This document shows positions 62,269 to 64,000 of a stretch of DNA of 64,000 bases, piece by piece (position 1 is the first letter of the stretch; each line of letters opens with the position of its first letter). This stretch comes from Treponema sp. (GTDB lineage Bacteria; Spirochaetota; Spirochaetia; Treponematales; Treponemataceae), in the NCBI GenBank assembly GCA_017963165.1, contig JAGCTZ010000224.1, forward strand, positions 21,988 through 85,987. The letters are read 5' to 3'. The translations under genes and the position numbers were made by a program. The notes under the pieces were generated by a model. It did no database searches, was not told where the DNA came from, and was given only the letters and a program-made list of their open reading frames with translations.

Positions 62269-63000
62269 ATGAATAAAAAGATTTTTGTTGCAGGCGCATT
62301 GCTTTGTGCTTCAACACTCGTATTCGCACAGTCACAGTCGGTACAGAAAAAATCAAGTACAAGCAACGAAACATACGTTGAAAACGAATATCTTAACGAC
62401 ATAGATACAGAAATCATTATGGGTCTGGCAGAAGCCGATGACCTTGATAATAAACTTGTCGCATTACAATATATTCAGGATGCAATTGACGAAGGAAACA
62501 CTTCTGCTGGTGTAATTGAAGCCCTTGATAAGCTTTCTGGTGAAGGTGTTCTTTCTGAATCAAGAACAAATGGTAGAAAAGTAAATAATTTCCCTGAAGT
62601 TCGCCGTCAGGCTTGTCTTTTGATGTCAAAAGTTCCTACAGAACATACAAAAAATCAGCTTATTTCTGTTGCTATTGCAGACGATGAACCAATGGTTATT
62701 GCTGCTGCAGTTCAGTCACTTGCTGTTATCCAGCCGGAAGAAGCAGATGAAGTTATTGATGCAATTGCATGGGCAAACAAAAGAAATCAGGCTCTTAACC
62801 CTACAAGCTCACTTGCATGGGAAGTAGTAGATGCTTACGAAAAGCTTGCTCCTCTTGCTTCAAACAGAAAAGTAATGATTGAAAGCCTTACAAAAATTGC
62901 CGCAGAATACCGCTACAGCACACCAGTACGACAGAAGGCACAGAAGCTTTTGAAGACACTTTCAAATACAAATAGTTCTAAAAATTCTGACGCTAAATAA
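62269..63000 (+). CDS. Exported HEAT-repeat-like protein
   Basis: A 243-residue protein with a signal peptide (cleavage near VFAQS, residue 20) and helical repeats (about 45-235) such as PEVRRQACLLMSKVP and EPMVIAAAVQSLAVIQPEEADEVIDAIAWA. HEAT-like repeats usually bind proteins. Function is unknown. It resembles in style the partial gene at 1-727. It has its own promoter, a good ribosome site and a terminator. Confidence 0.8.
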   Translation: MNKKIFVAGALLCASTLVFAQSQSVQKKSSTSNETYVENEYLNDIDTEIIMGLAEADDLDNKLVALQYIQDAIDEGNTSAGVIEALDKLSGEGVLSESRTNGRKVNNFPEVRRQACLLMSKVPTEHTKNQLISVAIADDEPMVIAAAVQSLAVIQPEEADEVIDAIAWANKRNQALNPTSSLAWEVVDAYEKLAPLASNRKVMIESLTKIAAEYRYSTPVRQKAQKLLKTLSNTNSSKNSDAK

Positions 63001-63010
63001 TTCTTTAATT

Positions 63011-63040
63011 CCCGCACTTGTCTGCGGGAATCTTTTTTTT
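63011..63040 (+). terminator. Rho-independent terminator of the HEAT-repeat gene
   Basis: CCCGCA (63011-63016) pairs with TGCGGG (63023-63028), followed by AATC and eight T. Confidence 0.88.
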
Positions 63041-63050
63041 GGAGAAATAA

Positions 63051-63641
63051 TTGGAACCGATAATCCTTGCTTCGTCCTCACCACGCAGACAGGAAATCTT
63101 AAAAATGCTTAAAATCCCGTACAGGGTTATTATGCCAAACATTGATGAAACAATTTCTACAATGCTTTCGCATGATGAAATTCCAGAATTACTTGCACGT
63201 GAAAAAGTTTTAGCAGTAATTCGTTCTTTACCTGTCGGACAGGAAATTCCATGGGTTTTAGGAGCAGATACAATTATTTCTTTCCAAGGAAATCTTTACG
63301 GAAAACCACAAAATCAGGAAGAGGCTTTTGAGTTTTTAAAGGCTTTCTCTGGCAATACTCATACAATTCTTACTGCACTTGTACTTTATAATGGAAAAAC
63401 TCATGCAACAACATCCAAGCTTTGTAAAACAGAAGTAACCTTCAGCCAGCTTTCTGATGAAGAAATTCAATGGTATGTAGATACAGGTGAATGGCATGGT
63501 GCTGCAGGCGGTTATCGTATTCAGAGTCTTGCCTCTATGTTTATAAGTCATATCAACGGTTCCTATTCTGGCGCCATCGGGTTGCCTATTTCGGAGCTTT
63601 ACGATATATTAAAGGAACAGGGATATAAAATCCTTGAATAG
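63051..63641 (+). CDS. maf: Maf family nucleotide pyrophosphatase
   Basis: A 196-residue Maf protein: ILASSSPRRQEIL at the start, LGADTIISFQGNLYGKP (about 71) and EWHGAAGGYRIQSLASMFISHINGSYSGAIGLP (about 145-180). It hydrolyses non-canonical nucleoside triphosphates and may restrain septation. The start is TTG, supported by GGAG 7 bases upstream and by the conserved N-terminus. It begins 10 bases after the terminator of the preceding gene. Confidence 0.93.
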   Translation: MEPIILASSSPRRQEILKMLKIPYRVIMPNIDETISTMLSHDEIPELLAREKVLAVIRSLPVGQEIPWVLGADTIISFQGNLYGKPQNQEEAFEFLKAFSGNTHTILTALVLYNGKTHATTSKLCKTEVTFSQLSDEEIQWYVDTGEWHGAAGGYRIQSLASMFISHINGSYSGAIGLPISELYDILKEQGYKILE

Positions 63642-63713
63642 AGCCGTCGGCTCAAATTAATCTTCCGTGCGCTGCCCTTTTTGGGAATTGCGTATCGAGA
63701 AACAGAGTTAGGT

Positions 63714-63767
63714 GGAAAACTAAAAAGGCCCTTCGACAAGCTCAGGGACCACAATTGGCAGTTTTCC
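63714..63767 (+). promoter_or_regulatory. rpsB leader hairpin carrying one repeat arm
   Basis: GGAAAACT (63714-63721) can pair with AGTTTTCC (63760-63767). Between them lies a single arm (63728-63750, CCTTCGACAAGCTCAGG core) of the dispersed palindromic element. The structure ends 16 bases before the rpsB ATG. GAAGGAG (63771-63777) is the ribosome site. Confidence 0.5.
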
Positions 63768-63783
63768 CGTGAAGGAGTTAATC

Positions 63784-64000
63784 ATGGCTGTAGTTACCAT
63801 GAAGAACCTGCTTGAATCCGGAGTACATTTCGGTCATCAGGTTAAACGCTGGGATCCACGTATGAAGAAGTATATCTTCGCAGAACGCACTGGAATCCAC
63901 ATTATTGACTTGCAGAAGACAATCGCTGCAATTAAAGACGGATACGATGAAGTTCGTCGTGTTACTGCTGCAGGAAAATCAGTACTGTTCGTAGGAACAA
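63784..64000 (+). CDS. rpsB: 30S ribosomal protein S2 (5' part)
   Basis: 72 residues are visible before the window ends: [19 protein letters not shown] is the S2 signature, followed by [26 protein letters not shown] ribosome site lies 6 bases upstream. tsf normally follows, outside this window. Confidence 0.97.
   Translation, partial: MAVVTMKNLLESGVHFGHQVKRWDPRMKKYIFAERTGIHIIDLQKTIAAIKDGYDEVRRVTAAGKSVLFVGT

Noticed and set aside
1..64000. CRISPR arrays, insertion sequences, prophage, rRNA or tRNA genes
   Set aside because: I looked for tandem spaced repeats, transposase or integrase motifs and cloverleaf or rRNA sequence and saw none.

Overview
The window is AT-rich bacterial DNA that fits a host-associated Treponema (Spirochaetes), probably a gut or rumen species. 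The genus call rests on several genes together: a P83/100-type coiled-coil antigen close to a class III nucleotide cyclase, a reduced Rnf-like operon, a FemX-type peptidoglycan branching enzyme, many lipoproteins, and HEAT-repeat exported proteins. It is an inference from sequence reading, not from a database search. I see no rRNA, tRNA, CRISPR array, insertion sequence or prophage. No gap between genes exceeds 300 bases.

Layout. 1-7.5 kb: a partial exported protein, a membrane PilZ protein, a CPBP protease, and an operon of RNase Z, an ABC ATPase, a GldG-like permease and a DUF4340 protein. 7.6-15.2 kb: a MoxR/DUF58/membrane protein/ATP-grasp operon converging on FemX and an HD-GYP protein that follow metG. 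15.2-31.5 kb: metG, a chemoreceptor, two AMP-forming acyl-CoA synthetases, two XRE-cupin regulators, a FIST plus hydrogenase-like EAL sensor pair, and a four-subunit 2-oxoacid:ferredoxin oxidoreductase operon. 31.6-36 kb: a chemoreceptor/LUD/OmpA/HD operon. 36-46 kb: a lipoprotein, a GH57-like protein without recognisable catalytic residues, and a seven-gene Rnf-like operon headed by an unknown membrane protein. 46-54.6 kb: RluA, a P-loop/Asp23 protein, PcnB, a lipase-like hydrolase, an RNA methyltransferase, a beta-propeller protein and P83/100. 54.6-64 kb: a metalloprotease lipoprotein, a CHASE2 cyclase, the coaD-rpmF-acpP-rnc cluster, a lipoprotein, a HEAT protein, maf and the start of rpsB.

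How it fits together. The acyl-CoA synthetases and the oxidoreductase could interconvert branched-chain acids, acyl-CoAs and 2-oxoacids while exchanging electrons with ferredoxin. The Rnf-like complex would normally handle such electrons, but here it has lost most recognisable cofactor motifs. Nearby, a protein built from ferredoxin, [FeFe]-hydrogenase-like, degenerate GGDEF, EAL and PAS-like domains, paired with a FIST sensor, looks like a redox- or H2-responsive c-di-GMP phosphodiesterase. With the PilZ and HD-GYP proteins it makes c-di-GMP a recurring theme.

Two genome-scale patterns stand out. About a dozen first-in-transcript genes have a -10 box ending only 6-8 bases before the start codon and no Shine-Dalgarno site, suggesting leaderless mRNAs, whereas operon-internal genes have Shine-Dalgarno sites. 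A dispersed palindromic element occurs three times, once in frame inside a coding sequence.
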